Shown here: positions 25,468 to 34,612 of the stretch, piece by piece
How the letters are laid out: the number at the start of each line of letters is the position of its first letter
How positions within the stretch are numbered: the first letter of the stretch is position 1
NCBI RefSeq assembly: GCF_024211255.1
Contig: NZ_JAMLDY010000006.1
Location: 124,001-188,000 of the forward strand
DNA from: Sphingomonas liriopis
Lineage (GTDB): Bacteria > Pseudomonadota > Alphaproteobacteria > Sphingomonadales > Sphingomonadaceae
Length of the DNA: 64,000 nucleotides
Direction: 5' to 3'
Notes under the pieces: model-generated
Seen by the model: the letters and a program-made list of their open reading frames with translations, nothing else
Told to the model about the DNA's origin: nothing
Databases searched by the model: none
Position numbers and translations under genes: made by a program

Positions 25468-27647
25468 CAGAATGCCTGCCCGATCGAGATGTAGAGAGCG
25501 ACCTTGCCGTCGCCGGGCCGCGGATTGAGCGGCGTCGCGACGTCGATGCGCATCGGCCCGAAATTGGTGTAGAAGCGACCGCCGATACCGGCGCCGAACT
25601 TCAGGTCCGATCCCTTGGGCAGGCTCGATTCATAGCTGTTGCCGGCATCGATGAACGGCACGATGCCGAAATTGCCGAAGCGATAGCGCGCCTCGAGCGC
25701 GAATTCGTTGAGCGACCGCCCGCCGACCGGATCGCCGTTGGGATCGAACGGCCCCAGACGTTGATAGCCATAGCCGCGCACCGACCCGCCGCCGCCGCCG
25801 TAATAGCGCCGCGACGGCGCCAGATCGTCGCGCGCGATCCCCTGGATCGTCCCGGCCTTGGCGCGGCCCGCGATCACCAGGCTGGTCGACACGGGGTAAT
25901 AGAAGGTCCCCTCGATCATCGCGCGCACGTACGGCCGCACCGCGCCGCTCACCGCGCCCTCGGGGCTGAGGTTCAGCCGCAGGCGATAGCCGCGCGTCGG
26001 GTTGAGCAGGCTGTCGGACGTGTCCCATTCGACCTGCCCCGGCAGCGCGACGATGCCATAGGTCCGCCGGACCTTCGCACCCTGCGTAAAGTCGTAGGTG
26101 CTCTCGTTCGTCCCGACCAGCTCGCCGCCGTAATAATAAGTGAAGCGCTTCTGCCAGATCGGCGTCGAGACATAGCTCCAGCGCGCCGACAGCGTGCCGG
26201 TGAAGGCGTCGAACGCGTCGTAATTGCTGTGGTTGGCCGATGCGATCGCGGTGAAGGTCTTGTCGCGCTTGCCCGCGTTGGAGCGGCGGAAGGTACCCGA
26301 CGCGCCCTGTTCCTGCGTACCCGCGACGACGGTGCCGATCAGCGCGCCCTCGGGCGGGAACAGGTTGCGGTGGGTCCAGCTGCCCTCCGCCTTGAAGCCC
26401 TGTCCCGTCGCATAGCCGGCGCTGCCCGCCAGGCTGCGCGGCGGTCCCTTGGTCTGGCGGACGAGCAGGTCGACCGCCTCGAGGCCATCCGCGTTGGTAC
26501 GCCCGGTGCGCTGCGGCTCGACCGCGACGCTGGAGAACAGCCCCGTCGCGACCAGCGCATCGCGCAGGTCGTCGGTCTTGCGGCTGTCGTACAGATCGCC
26601 GCCGTCGAAGCGCGGGAAGACGTTGAGATGGGTCAGGTCGAACACCGGATCGCCGCTGGTCGTCAGCTGTCCGAAGCTGGAGCGCGGGCCGGTATCGACC
26701 GGCAGCGTATAGGCACCGGTCGCCTTGGGCGACTGATCGTCGAGCAGAATGTCGCGCTCGCCGACCTTGACGAAGGGATAGCCCTGCTGCGGCAGGACGA
26801 GGCTGACGTTCGCCTCCGCCCCCTGGATGCGCGCCGCCTCGATCGGGTCGCCCACCTTCAACGGCAGGTTGCGGGTGAGGAGGTCGGGCGGCGTCACCGG
26901 CTGCGCTTCGATATTCACCGACGACAGCGTGTAGAGCCGTCCCGGCGTCGCGGTCACCGTCGCGCGCAGGCTGCCCGGCTGCGTCGCATCCGCCGCGGGC
27001 ACCGTCTCGATCAGCGACACCGCGGTACCGTCATAATAGCCGAGCGACTTCATCAGCCGCACCGCCAGCCCCTCGTCCTCGCGCCCGCGTGCCGCGACCT
27101 GCGTCGCATTGGCGGCCTTGCCCTTGCCTTCCTGCAGCGCGGACAGCGACTTGAATTCGTCGGCGAGCTTCAGCTCTTCCAGCCCCTTGAGCACCGTCTC
27201 GTAGCGGATCTGCGGCGCGTCGACGTCCTTGATGTCGGCGGCGGTCTGCAGCGGCGCCGAATCGAAGCTCGCGAGCGGCTGCAGCGGCTGCGCCAGCTCG
27301 GGGTTCTCCGGGGCCGCGGCGGGAAGCGATCCGTCCGCCGCCACCAGCGGCAGTTGCGCCGTGGTGGGCGTCGCCGCGGCCGGCTGCCCCTTCGGCATCG
27401 GTTCGAGCGGCGCGTTGATGTCGCCGCTCAGCGGCGGCAGCGCGGCGTCGAATTCGGCTTCGGGGACGATCGGGGCGTTATCGGCGGGGGTCGGCGCGGT
27501 GGTCGCCTGCGGTGTCGGTGTCGGCTTGGGCGCATCGGGACCGCGGGCGGGCGCGGTGCCCTGCTGCTGATTGAACTGCCCGACCGCGGGCGATGCGGCG
27601 ACCAGCGCGAAGGCAAGCCAATAATGTCGTCCGGTCGATACTCGCAC
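25467..27647 (-). CDS. tamA: TamA-like BamA-family outer-membrane protein
   Basis: An outer-membrane Omp85 protein of about 726 residues. The GTG at 27647 was chosen because it gives a clean signal peptide (RVSTGRHYWLAFALVAAS); an ATG at 27734 would add 29 charged residues ahead of it. A long Pro/Ala-rich low-complexity stretch (about residues 25-130) comes before the POTRA domains. The 16-strand barrel contains the family signature GGGGSVRGYGYQRLGPFD and ends with a C-terminal Phe (VALYISIGQAF), the BAM insertion signal. The N-terminal extension is longer than in E. coli TamA. It is the first gene of tamA-tamB. Confidence 0.9.
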   Translation of the reverse strand: MRVSTGRHYWLAFALVAASPAVGQFNQQQGTAPARGPDAPKPTPTPQATTAPTPADNAPIVPEAEFDAALPPLSGDINAPLEPMPKGQPAAATPTTAQLPLVAADGSLPAAAPENPELAQPLQPLASFDSAPLQTAADIKDVDAPQIRYETVLKGLEELKLADEFKSLSALQEGKGKAANATQVAARGREDEGLAVRLMKSLGYYDGTAVSLIETVPAADATQPGSLRATVTATPGRLYTLSSVNIEAQPVTPPDLLTRNLPLKVGDPIEAARIQGAEANVSLVLPQQGYPFVKVGERDILLDDQSPKATGAYTLPVDTGPRSSFGQLTTSGDPVFDLTHLNVFPRFDGGDLYDSRKTDDLRDALVATGLFSSVAVEPQRTGRTNADGLEAVDLLVRQTKGPPRSLAGSAGYATGQGFKAEGSWTHRNLFPPEGALIGTVVAGTQEQGASGTFRRSNAGKRDKTFTAIASANHSNYDAFDAFTGTLSARWSYVSTPIWQKRFTYYYGGELVGTNESTYDFTQGAKVRRTYGIVALPGQVEWDTSDSLLNPTRGYRLRLNLSPEGAVSGAVRPYVRAMIEGTFYYPVSTSLVIAGRAKAGTIQGIARDDLAPSRRYYGGGGGSVRGYGYQRLGPFDPNGDPVGGRSLNEFALEARYRFGNFGIVPFIDAGNSYESSLPKGSDLKFGAGIGGRFYTNFGPMRIDVATPLNPRPGDGKVALYISIGQAF

Positions 27648-27823
27648 GCGTTCCCGTTCCCCTTTGCGAGAGCGTTCGCGTTCGAATCCACCCCCAAGCC
27701 GTTCGATAACGTCGCAGTCGCGGCTTGGTTGCACCGCCGCATCGATTTGCGGCGGGGGCCGGCCGGGAAGCCCTTACGATTTCACGCGAAGCGGCGACGA
27801 GTTGAGGGCATCCCCCACCCCGT

Positions 27824-27886
27824 CCGTGCTGAGCCTGTCGAAGCACAGGTGAGACTCACGCCCTTCGACAGGCTCCGGGCGAACGG
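27824..27886. repeat. Family D palindromic repeat, copy 1
   Basis: Inverted arms of CCGT(..)GCTGAGCCTGTCGAAG type and their complement CCTTCGACAGGCTC..GGGCGAACGG, separated by a short spacer. The same family is found nested at 46316-46381 and in degraded form at 53703-53790. It lies in the 299-base gap between tamA and the aldehyde dehydrogenase operon; the rest of that gap shows nothing further. Confidence 0.8.
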
Positions 27887-27946
27887 TGCACCGTCGGGCT
27901 GATCCGAAGTTACATATTCCGAGGACAACGTAACCCCCGCCCCGCG

Positions 27947-29362
27947 TCAGACCTTCATCTGCCGCTTCACCGACGCCGCCAGCGCCTTGCCATAGGGCGG
28001 CTTCAACCCGGCGAGCTTGGCGACGTCGAGCCGCGCCTGCCTGAACACCGCCTTGGCATGGCTGAACGTGCGGAAACCGTCGACGCCGTGATAGCTGCCC
28101 ATCCCCGACGGCCCGACCCCGCCGAACGGCAGGTCCTCCATCGAGACGTGGAAGACGACGTCGTCCAGCGTCACCCCGCCCGAGATCGTCCGGTCGAGCA
28201 CCCGCCGCCGCTCGCCCGCATCGCGGCCGAAGTGATAGAGGCCCAGCGGCCGCGGCCCGCGATTGATCCGCGCGATCGCCTGGTCGATGCCGTCGTAGCG
28301 CACCACCGGCAGCACCGGCCCGAAGATCTCCTCCTGCATCAGGATCATGTCGTCGGTGACGTCGCGGACGATATGCAGCGGCATCTTGCGGCCGTTCGAC
28401 CCGGCGAAATCCTCGGCGGCCGGATTGACCACCTCGATCCGCGCGCCCTTGCTCCGTGCATCGTCGAGCCAGTCGTTCAGGCGCCGGTGATGCCGGTCGT
28501 TGATCACCGCAGTATAATCGGGATTGGCGAGCAGCGTCGGATACATCGCGCTCGCCGCCGCGGTCAGGCCGTCGACCACCGCCTGTTCCTGCGCGGCGGG
28601 TACCAGCACGTAGTCGGGCGCGAGGCAGATCTGCCCGGCGTTGAGCATCTTGCCGAGCGCGATCCGCTCCGATGCCTGCGCGATATCCGCGTCCCTGCCG
28701 ACGATCGCCGGGCTCTTGCCACCCAGTTCCAGCGTCACGGGCGTCAGATTGTCAGCCGCCGCGTGCAGGATATGCCGCCCGATCCCGGTCGCGCCGGTGA
28801 ACAGCAGATGGTCGAACGGCAGCGCGGCGAACGCCTGCCCGACCTCCGCCCCGCCCGACACGAACGCCAGTTCCTCCGGCGGGAAGTAATCGCCGACCAC
28901 CGCCTCGAACAGCGCCGCGGTCGCGGGCGTGAACTCGCTGGTCTTCACCATCACGCGATTGCCCGCCGCGAACGCGCCGGCGACCGGCCCCATCACCAGA
29001 TTGACCGGAAAATTCCACGGCGCGATCACGCCGACCACGCCCTTGGGCTGATACTCGACCCACGCCCGCGCGCCGAGCAGCCCGAGCGGAAACTGCACGC
29101 TGCGCTTCTCGCGCTTCGCCCAGCCGTCGAGGTGCTTCAACGCATGCGCGATCGGGCCGATCGATCCGGCGATATCGGTCAGCATCGACTGGTCGCGGCT
29201 GCGATGGCCGAAATCCTCGCTCAGCGCGTCGCAGAAACGATCCGCATGATCGCGGATCATCGCCGCCGCGCGCCTCAGCCGGTCCTTACGGACGGCGAGC
29301 GACACCGGCAGCTCCGCCATGAACGCCGCCCGCTGGCGGTCGAGCAGCGCGGCGAGGCTCAT
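27947..29362 (-). CDS. Aldehyde dehydrogenase (coniferyl-aldehyde type)
   Basis: An NAD(P)-dependent aldehyde dehydrogenase of 471 residues. It shows the NFP motif in VGVIAPWNFPVNLVMGP, the Rossmann turn FTGATGIGRHI, the catalytic Glu in VTLELGGKSPAIV and the catalytic Cys in NAGQICLAPDYVL. AGQICLAPDYV is typical of the coniferyl aldehyde and related class 3 group. The start at 29362 overlaps the stop of the upstream gene as ATGA. It ends a four-gene minus-strand run beginning with a small membrane protein. Preferred substrate, perhaps an aromatic or long-chain aldehyde, is inferred. Confidence 0.9.
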   Translation of the reverse strand: MSLAALLDRQRAAFMAELPVSLAVRKDRLRRAAAMIRDHADRFCDALSEDFGHRSRDQSMLTDIAGSIGPIAHALKHLDGWAKREKRSVQFPLGLLGARAWVEYQPKGVVGVIAPWNFPVNLVMGPVAGAFAAGNRVMVKTSEFTPATAALFEAVVGDYFPPEELAFVSGGAEVGQAFAALPFDHLLFTGATGIGRHILHAAADNLTPVTLELGGKSPAIVGRDADIAQASERIALGKMLNAGQICLAPDYVLVPAAQEQAVVDGLTAAASAMYPTLLANPDYTAVINDRHHRRLNDWLDDARSKGARIEVVNPAAEDFAGSNGRKMPLHIVRDVTDDMILMQEEIFGPVLPVVRYDGIDQAIARINRGPRPLGLYHFGRDAGERRRVLDRTISGGVTLDDVVFHVSMEDLPFGGVGPSGMGSYHGVDGFRTFSHAKAVFRQARLDVAKLAGLKPPYGKALAASVKRQMKV

Positions 29363-29772
29363 GCCCGGCACCCGATCAGCCCGGCGACGGGCACGACGAC
29401 GCCGTCCTGCCCCGGCCGATCGATCTGCAGCGACCCGCTCGGCACGCGCGCGCCCGCGATCAGCTGCTCCTGCTGCACCACCTCCATCGTCAGCCGCGCG
29501 GTGATGCCGTCGCCGCGATATTCGGCGCTGTCGGCGAAGCCGAGCTTCGCCGGGCCGCTGCCGGTGGCGAGCGCGAGGTCGACCGTCCTGCCGCCGATCG
29601 CGACGCGGATCGTCGCCGGATCGGCCACCGCCATCGCCACCAGCTGACGGTCGGCGGCGTTCCACAGATAGGCGGCACAGCCTTTGGCGGGCAGACGCTG
29701 CTGCCCGATCGGGCCGAGCAGCGGGGCGGGAGCGGCAGCCTGCGCTGCGACGGCGAGCAGAAGCGCGATCAT
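29359..29772 (-). CDS. Hypothetical exported protein
   Basis: A 137-residue protein I do not recognise. It begins with a short signal peptide (MIALLLAVAAQAAAPAP) followed by a soluble domain with two cysteines near the ends (GCAAYLW and LIGCRA) that could form a disulfide. It overlaps the prepilin peptidase upstream and the aldehyde dehydrogenase downstream by 4 bases each (ATGA), so it belongs to a tightly coupled operon. A periplasmic location is inferred. Confidence 0.75.
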   Translation of the reverse strand: MIALLLAVAAQAAAPAPLLGPIGQQRLPAKGCAAYLWNAADRQLVAMAVADPATIRVAIGGRTVDLALATGSGPAKLGFADSAEYRGDGITARLTMEVVQQEQLIAGARVPSGSLQIDRPGQDGVVVPVAGLIGCRA

Positions 29773-30524
29773 GACGCCGATACTATCATGGCGATCCACG
29801 CAGGGTAAGCCGCCAGCCCGAGCAGCGCGCCGAACGGCAGCGCGGTGTCGCGCGCCACCCGCCGCCCGGTCGCCCACGCGAACAGCGCGATGCCGAGCCC
29901 GATCAGGCTGGCAATCACTAGTACCGCCGGCAGCATCCGCCAGCCGAGCCACAACCCGATCGCCCCCATCAGCTTGGGATCGCCCCCGCCCATCCCCTCG
30001 CGCCCGCGCCACGCCTTGTACCCGAACGCGATCGCGGCGAGCGCGCCATAACCAGCGATGCCGCCGATCAGCCGATCCTCGAGCGCCGGCGCGAACCCCG
30101 CCGCACCGACGACCCCTCCGGCCACCGCCAGCGCAGCCGTCAACCGGTCGGGCAACCAGAAGGCGACGACGTCGAGCGCCGCCAGCGCCAGCAGCAGCCA
30201 GCCGAATACCGCCCCCGTCACCCCCGTCCAGCCCGGCGCGATCAACCCCGCCACCGCGCCGATCGCCACCGCCGCCAGTTCGATCCCGACATGCCATCGA
30301 TCGATCCGCGCCCCGCACCCGCGGCACCGTCCGCGCTGGAGCAAGAAGCTCACCACCGGCAGCAACTCCGCCGCCCCCAGCGTCCGCCCGCAGGCATCGC
30401 ACGCCGACCGCCCATGCATCACCGACTGTCCCTGCGGCCAGCGGATCACCAGCGCCGCGATGAAGCTGCCGAAGATCGCCCCAAGTGCCGCCAGCGCCAG
30501 CGGCCAGGCGAGCGCCGCGCTCAC
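29769..30524 (-). CDS. Prepilin leader peptidase / N-methyltransferase (A24 family)
   Basis: A polytopic 251-residue inner-membrane aspartic protease that cleaves type IV prepilin and pseudopilin leaders. The cytoplasmic loop has two zinc-type CxxC pairs (CDACG and CRGCG). The GxGD protease motif is in GMGGGDPKLMG, and the first catalytic Asp is in ALDVVAFWLPD. The likely GTG start is 2 bases after the preceding stop. No pilin or type II secretion gene is near, so its substrates are encoded elsewhere. Identification is firm. Confidence 0.93.
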   Translation of the reverse strand: MSAALAWPLALAALGAIFGSFIAALVIRWPQGQSVMHGRSACDACGRTLGAAELLPVVSFLLQRGRCRGCGARIDRWHVGIELAAVAIGAVAGLIAPGWTGVTGAVFGWLLLALAALDVVAFWLPDRLTAALAVAGGVVGAAGFAPALEDRLIGGIAGYGALAAIAFGYKAWRGREGMGGGDPKLMGAIGLWLGWRMLPAVLVIASLIGLGIALFAWATGRRVARDTALPFGALLGLAAYPAWIAMIVSAS

Positions 30525-30525
30525 C

Positions 30526-30786
30526 TCACGCCTCGGCGGGATCGGGCTCGCGGATCAAATAGCGGTACACCCCGAGCAGATCGATGCCGAGCAGCACGAT
30601 GTTCTGCGACCCCAAGGCCCAGTCGCGCATCAGAACCGCGCCGGTGATCCACGCGACCGCCGACAGGCAGAACAGCACCATCGCCCAGCCGGTATCGCGC
30701 CGCCCCCAGTCGAGCGCCACCACCCCCGCCGCGATCATCCCGCTGATCGAGGCAAACCACCGTACAGGTTCGATAAATTGATCCAT
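30526..30786 (-). CDS. Small membrane protein, operon leader
   Basis: An 86-residue protein with two or three membrane helices (about residues 11-27, 33-52 and 62-77). I do not recognise the family with certainty; such proteins are annotated as hypothetical in sphingomonads. It is the first gene of the run with the prepilin peptidase, the exported hypothetical and the aldehyde dehydrogenase. The stop TGA is nearly continuous with the next start. The gene looks real from its membrane pattern and operon position. Confidence 0.7.
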   Translation of the reverse strand: MDQFIEPVRWFASISGMIAAGVVALDWGRRDTGWAMVLFCLSAVAWITGAVLMRDWALGSQNIVLLGIDLLGVYRYLIREPDPAEA

Positions 30787-30921
30787 AAGGGCGGAGCGCG
30801 CGAGCGTGCCGATTGATCCGCCCGGATTCCTTTTGTGCCGACAGGCATGGCGGATGCGCGATCATTGCCCCGACCTGCCCCGCATCCTAGATGCCGCGCA
30901 ACACAAAACACCGGAGAGCCC

Positions 30922-32109
30922 ATGTCCACCGATCCTGTCGTCATCGTCAGCTATGCCCGCACGCCGATGGGCTCGTTCCAGGGCGCGCTCGCCGGCGCGT
31001 CGGCGACCGAGCTCGGCGCCGCCGCGGTTCGGGGCGCGGTGGAGCGCGCCGGCGCCTCCGCCGAGGCGGTCGAGCGCATCTACATGGGCTGCGTCCTCCC
31101 CGCCGGGCTCGGCCAGGCGCCGGCCCGGCAGGCGGCGATCGGCGCCGGTCTCGGCACGCATGTCGAGGCGACGACGGTCAACAAGATGTGCGGATCGGGG
31201 ATGCAGGCCGCGATCCTCGCCGCCGACGCGCTCGCCGCCGGCTCGGTCGACCTGCTGATCGCGGGCGGCATGGAGAGCATGACCAACGCGCCCTACCTCT
31301 CGAAGAAGCACCGCGCCGGCGCACGCATCGGCCACGACACGATGTACGACCATATGTACCTCGACGGGCTGGAGGACGCGTACGAACCCGGCAAGCTGAT
31401 GGGCAATTTCGCCGAAGAGACCGCAGCGGAATACCAGTTCGGCCGCAAAGCGATGGACGATTACGCGATCGAATCGCTGACCCGCGCGCAAAAGGCGCAA
31501 GGCGCCGGCGCGTTCGACCGCGAGATCGTCGGCGTCGAGGTGAAGGGCCGCAAGGGCACCACCACGGTCAGCCTCGACGAACAGCCCGCCAAGGGCGACG
31601 TCGCCAAGATCCCGACGCTGAAACCCGCCTTCTCGCGCGAGGGCACGATCACCGCCGCCAACGCCTCGTCGATCTCCGACGGCGCCGCCGCGCTGGTGAT
31701 GACCCGCGCCAGCATCGCCGAGCGGCTTGGCCTTACCCCCCTCGCCCGCGTGGTCGCCCACGCCGGCCACGCGCACGCCCCCGCCAAATTCACCACCGCC
31801 CCCGTCTTCGCGATGCGCAAGGCGATGGAGCGCGCCGGCTGGAACCGCGACGACATCGACCTGTTCGAGGTCAACGAGGCGTTCGCGGTCGTCTCGATGA
31901 TCGCGATCCACGACCTCGGCCTCGACCCCGCCCGTCTCAACATCCACGGCGGCGCCTGCGCGCTCGGCCACCCGATCGGCGCGAGCGGCGCGCGCATCCT
32001 CGCGACCCTGCTGTCGGCGCTGCAGACGACGGGCCAGCGCCGCGGCCTCGCCTCGCTGTGCATCGGCGGCGGCGAAGCGACCGCGATGGCGGTGGAACTG
32101 ATGAACTAG
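30922..32109 (+). CDS. Acetyl-CoA C-acyltransferase (thiolase)
   Basis: A 395-residue thiolase II-type enzyme. The nucleophile is Cys90 in NKMCGSGMQ, with His350 in ALGHPIGASG and Cys380 in SLCIGGGEATA. It condenses or cleaves acetoacetyl-CoA, and may serve polyhydroxybutyrate or fatty-acid metabolism. The ATG at 30922 follows a GGAGAG site; an in-frame ATG further upstream would add 29 unlike residues. It is a single gene with no phaB or phaC nearby. A composite repeat follows. Family call is firm. Confidence 0.94.
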   Translation: MSTDPVVIVSYARTPMGSFQGALAGASATELGAAAVRGAVERAGASAEAVERIYMGCVLPAGLGQAPARQAAIGAGLGTHVEATTVNKMCGSGMQAAILAADALAAGSVDLLIAGGMESMTNAPYLSKKHRAGARIGHDTMYDHMYLDGLEDAYEPGKLMGNFAEETAAEYQFGRKAMDDYAIESLTRAQKAQGAGAFDREIVGVEVKGRKGTTTVSLDEQPAKGDVAKIPTLKPAFSREGTITAANASSISDGAAALVMTRASIAERLGLTPLARVVAHAGHAHAPAKFTTAPVFAMRKAMERAGWNRDDIDLFEVNEAFAVVSMIAIHDLGLDPARLNIHGGACALGHPIGASGARILATLLSALQTTGQRRGLASLCIGGGEATAMAVELMN

Positions 32110-32144
32110 GCCGGATCGACATTCAGCGGCGTAGAGACATGCCG

Positions 32145-32375
32145 CCCCCTTTGGCGGGCAGGCCTATTGCATAGGAATGATTGGTCGGCGGCTCGACAAT
32201 TCCTTCGTCACCCCGGACTTGTTCCGGGGTCCACGGTTCGGCGAACTCGTCGTTTCGAGGCTCTTTTTCGACGCTTGCGGCACGGTGGACCCCGGAACAA
32301 GTCCGGGGTGACGAAGTATTCGGGCCGCCGATTGTCACGCGGCCATATGCTATAGCCCTGTCGTGGCGGGGGAGG
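32145..32375. repeat. Composite repeat: family G arms enclosing family B, copy 2
   Basis: Same design as 14922-15154. Outer arms (CCCCCTTTGGCGGGCAGG on the left, the relative TCGTGGCGGGGGAGG on the right) enclose a family B palindrome at 32206-32313 with near-perfect arms CGTCACCCCGGACTTG and complement. Between the two layers the spacers also pair partly (for example CGGCGGCTCGACAAT with its complement). It occupies nearly all of the 303-base gap after the thiolase gene. Confidence 0.82.
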
Positions 32376-32412
32376 ACGTGTCGTCGTTCACCCGTCTGAA
32401 TGTCGATCGATC

Positions 32413-32868
32413 CTAGTACGAGCGCGCGTACAGGTGCGTCACATCGGCCTTCCAGCCGTGCAGGCGCACCACCACGCCATCCTCCTCGACCGGCGCCGCG
32501 GTCAACCGCAGCCAGCGCGGGCGGCTGCGAATCGGCGTCACTTGGATATCCAGCGTGAAGCCGCGGCGGTGGCGGATGGCGTGCGCGCGCAGCCGCTCCA
32601 TCGCCGCGCGCGACGGCTCGGCGTAGCGTGCGAGGGTCGCGGCGCGGGTCGGCGCGCCGTCCTGCGGCTTGAACCCGAACAGGCGATAGACCTCCGGCGA
32701 CCAGTCGAGCCGGTGCTCCACCAGATCATAGGCCCAGGCTCCGCAGGCGGGTGAAGGATGGGCGAGCGTCGATCCGGCGCGATCATGGACACAGCCGAGA
32801 TCGAAACGCTGCGCCAGGTCCCAGAGCGGCCAGCTGTGATGGAGCGGCAGGGGTTCGGTCGGTATCAC
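32413..32868 (-). CDS. Stand-alone PAS-domain protein
   Basis: About 151 residues with one PAS fold (about residues 35-145): AYDLVEHRLDWSPEVYRLFG, then FTLDIQVTPIRSRPRWLRLT and VVVRLHGWKADVT. There is no kinase, cyclase or HTH domain. The GTG at 32868 was chosen because GGGAGG lies 7 bases before it; a GTG at 32892 is the alternative. It may act as an adaptor or sensor for a separate kinase. The neighbour on the same strand is an SH3-domain gene, with no clear functional link. Confidence 0.82.
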   Translation of the reverse strand: MIPTEPLPLHHSWPLWDLAQRFDLGCVHDRAGSTLAHPSPACGAWAYDLVEHRLDWSPEVYRLFGFKPQDGAPTRAATLARYAEPSRAAMERLRAHAIRHRRGFTLDIQVTPIRSRPRWLRLTAAPVEEDGVVVRLHGWKADVTHLYARSY

Positions 32869-32924
32869 GCTGCGGCCTCCCTCGCCGTCCACCGCGATAT
32901 AGTCGATTCGGACCTAACAAGGCG

Positions 32925-33413
32925 TTAGGGCAGGCTTTCGACCGGATCGACACCCCACAGGCTGGCCACTTCGACGAACCCCGCCTGTCCCTTGACGTCC
33001 AGCCGGCACCAGCCGTTGCCGCATTCGGACAATCGCCCGACGACCCCAGGCGCCGCGCGCCAGGCGAGGCGCGCGCCTGCCGACGGCCGCTCGCGCATGT
33101 CGACCGGCTGCGCGGCACGGACGAGGCCGGTGCGCCGCTCGCTCAGCAGCGCGGCGAGCATCCACCCCTGCGTACCGTCGGGATCCTCTACCTTGCGCCA
33201 TTGCTTGAACGTCGCGATCACCCGCACCGGCAGGTCGGCGCGCTGGTACAGCCAGCTCGCCGGATAGGTCTTGTCCGGCCCGGTGCGCATCCGCGCGCGA
33301 CTCGCGGTGATCGAGGCGTAATATGGCAGTTTCTTCTTGGCGTCGGCCGCCAGCGCGCCGCCATCGGCGGCGAGAACGGCCAGCCCCGCGACAGCCAAAG
33401 CCCAATGGCGCAT
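32925..33413 (-). CDS. Exported protein with bacterial SH3-like domains
   Basis: A 162-residue protein with a signal peptide (MRHWALAVAGLAVLAADGGALAA is too hydrophobic to be cytoplasmic; the cut is near residue 23). It then has SH3_3/SH3_4-type repeats: ASRARMRTGPDKTYPASWLY with QWRKVEDPDGTQGWMLAALL, then a second copy ending GNGWCRLDVKGQAGFVEVAS. Such domains in the periplasm commonly bind cell-wall peptides. It is in DUF1058-like arrangement. Role is inferred and the domain call is good. Confidence 0.85.
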   Translation of the reverse strand: MRHWALAVAGLAVLAADGGALAADAKKKLPYYASITASRARMRTGPDKTYPASWLYQRADLPVRVIATFKQWRKVEDPDGTQGWMLAALLSERRTGLVRAAQPVDMRERPSAGARLAWRAAPGVVGRLSECGNGWCRLDVKGQAGFVEVASLWGVDPVESLP

Positions 33414-33527
33414 CGTTCCTGTCCTTATTCCCTGTCCCCCCTCTCTAGCGCAGCGGCGCGCGGGAGCAACGATCCGTTGATGCTGGCCGTTGACGCTGGG
33501 CCCGCGCTTCGCCAAGCCGGTGCCGCG

Positions 33528-34520
33528 ATGCCGGATACCCGCAAGACCCCCCGCGTGATCGTCACGCGCGAACTCGCCGACACGGTCATGGACCGGCTGG
33601 AGGCCCTGTTCGACACCGTCAACAACCGCGGCGATGTGGCGATGACCCGCGACCAGCTCGCCGCGGCGATGGCGGAATGCGACGTGCTGGTCCCCGCCGT
33701 CACCGACGAGATCGACGCGGAGCTCATCGCTGGCGCCGGCGCGCGGTTGCGGCTGATCGCCAATTACGGCGCCGGCGTGAACCATATCGCGCTGAAGGCA
33801 GCGCGCGCGCGCGGCATCGTCGTCACCAACACGCCCGGCGTGCTGACCGAAGACACCGCCGACATGGCGATGGCGCTGATCGTCTCGGTCCCGCGCCGGC
33901 TGGCGGAGGGCGAGAAGCTGGTCCGCTCGGGCGAATGGCACGGCTGGAGCCCCGGCGGCATGCTCGGCCGACGCATCGGCGGCAAGGCGCTGGGCATCGT
34001 CGGCATGGGCCGCATCGGCCAGGCGGTCGCGCGCCGCGCCCGCGCCTTCGGCCTGTCGATCCATTACCACAATCGCCGCCGCCTGCCCGCGGTGGTCGAG
34101 GCGGAACTCGGCGCGACCTTCCACGCCGATCTCGACGAACTGCTTAGCGCTGCCGACATCGTCACCATCCATACGCCGTTGAACGCGGAAAGCCGCGACC
34201 TGATCGACGCGCGCCGCATCGGGCTGATGCGGCCCCACGTTTATCTCATCAACACCTCGCGCGGCGGCATCGTCGACGAGGGCGCGCTGGTCGACGCGCT
34301 GGAGGCGGGCCGCATCGCCGGCGCCGGCCTCGACGTCTGGGAACACGAACCGCGCATCGATCCGCGCCTGCTGGCGCTGCCCAATGTGGTGATGACCCCG
34401 CACATGGGCTCGGCGACGCTCGAAGGGCGGCAGGCGTCGGGCGAGCGCGTCATCCAGAATATCCGCATGTGGGCCGACGGCCACCGTCCGCCCGATCAGG
34501 TGCTCGAAGGCTGGGCCTGA
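33528..34520 (+). CDS. D-isomer-specific 2-hydroxyacid dehydrogenase (glyoxylate/hydroxypyruvate reductase)
   Basis: A 330-residue NAD(P)H-dependent enzyme. The Rossmann turn is LGIVGMGRIGQAVARRA. The active-site Arg is in LINTSRGGIVDEGAL, the Glu in WEHEPRI and the His in MTPHMGSATLE. The sequence is closest in feel to GyaR-type glyoxylate reductases. The ATG at 33528 was preferred to the one at 33480 because the family N-terminus (RVIVTRELAD) begins soon after it. It is a lone gene, divergent from the SH3 protein. Precise substrate is inferred. Confidence 0.9.
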   Translation: MPDTRKTPRVIVTRELADTVMDRLEALFDTVNNRGDVAMTRDQLAAAMAECDVLVPAVTDEIDAELIAGAGARLRLIANYGAGVNHIALKAARARGIVVTNTPGVLTEDTADMAMALIVSVPRRLAEGEKLVRSGEWHGWSPGGMLGRRIGGKALGIVGMGRIGQAVARRARAFGLSIHYHNRRRLPAVVEAELGATFHADLDELLSAADIVTIHTPLNAESRDLIDARRIGLMRPHVYLINTSRGGIVDEGALVDALEAGRIAGAGLDVWEHEPRIDPRLLALPNVVMTPHMGSATLEGRQASGERVIQNIRMWADGHRPPDQVLEGWA

Positions 34521-34612
34521 TCCACCGGAATCGGTGACGAAACGTTACCGGCCGGAACTCTTGCTGCGCCGCGACATTATCGCCGCACCTCTACAGCACA
34601 GGACGTTTTTTC

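Noticed and set aside
22237..25494. A 1085-codon open frame on the plus strand
   Set aside because: Antisense to tamB; amino acid content is typical of shadow frames and no start signal is seen.
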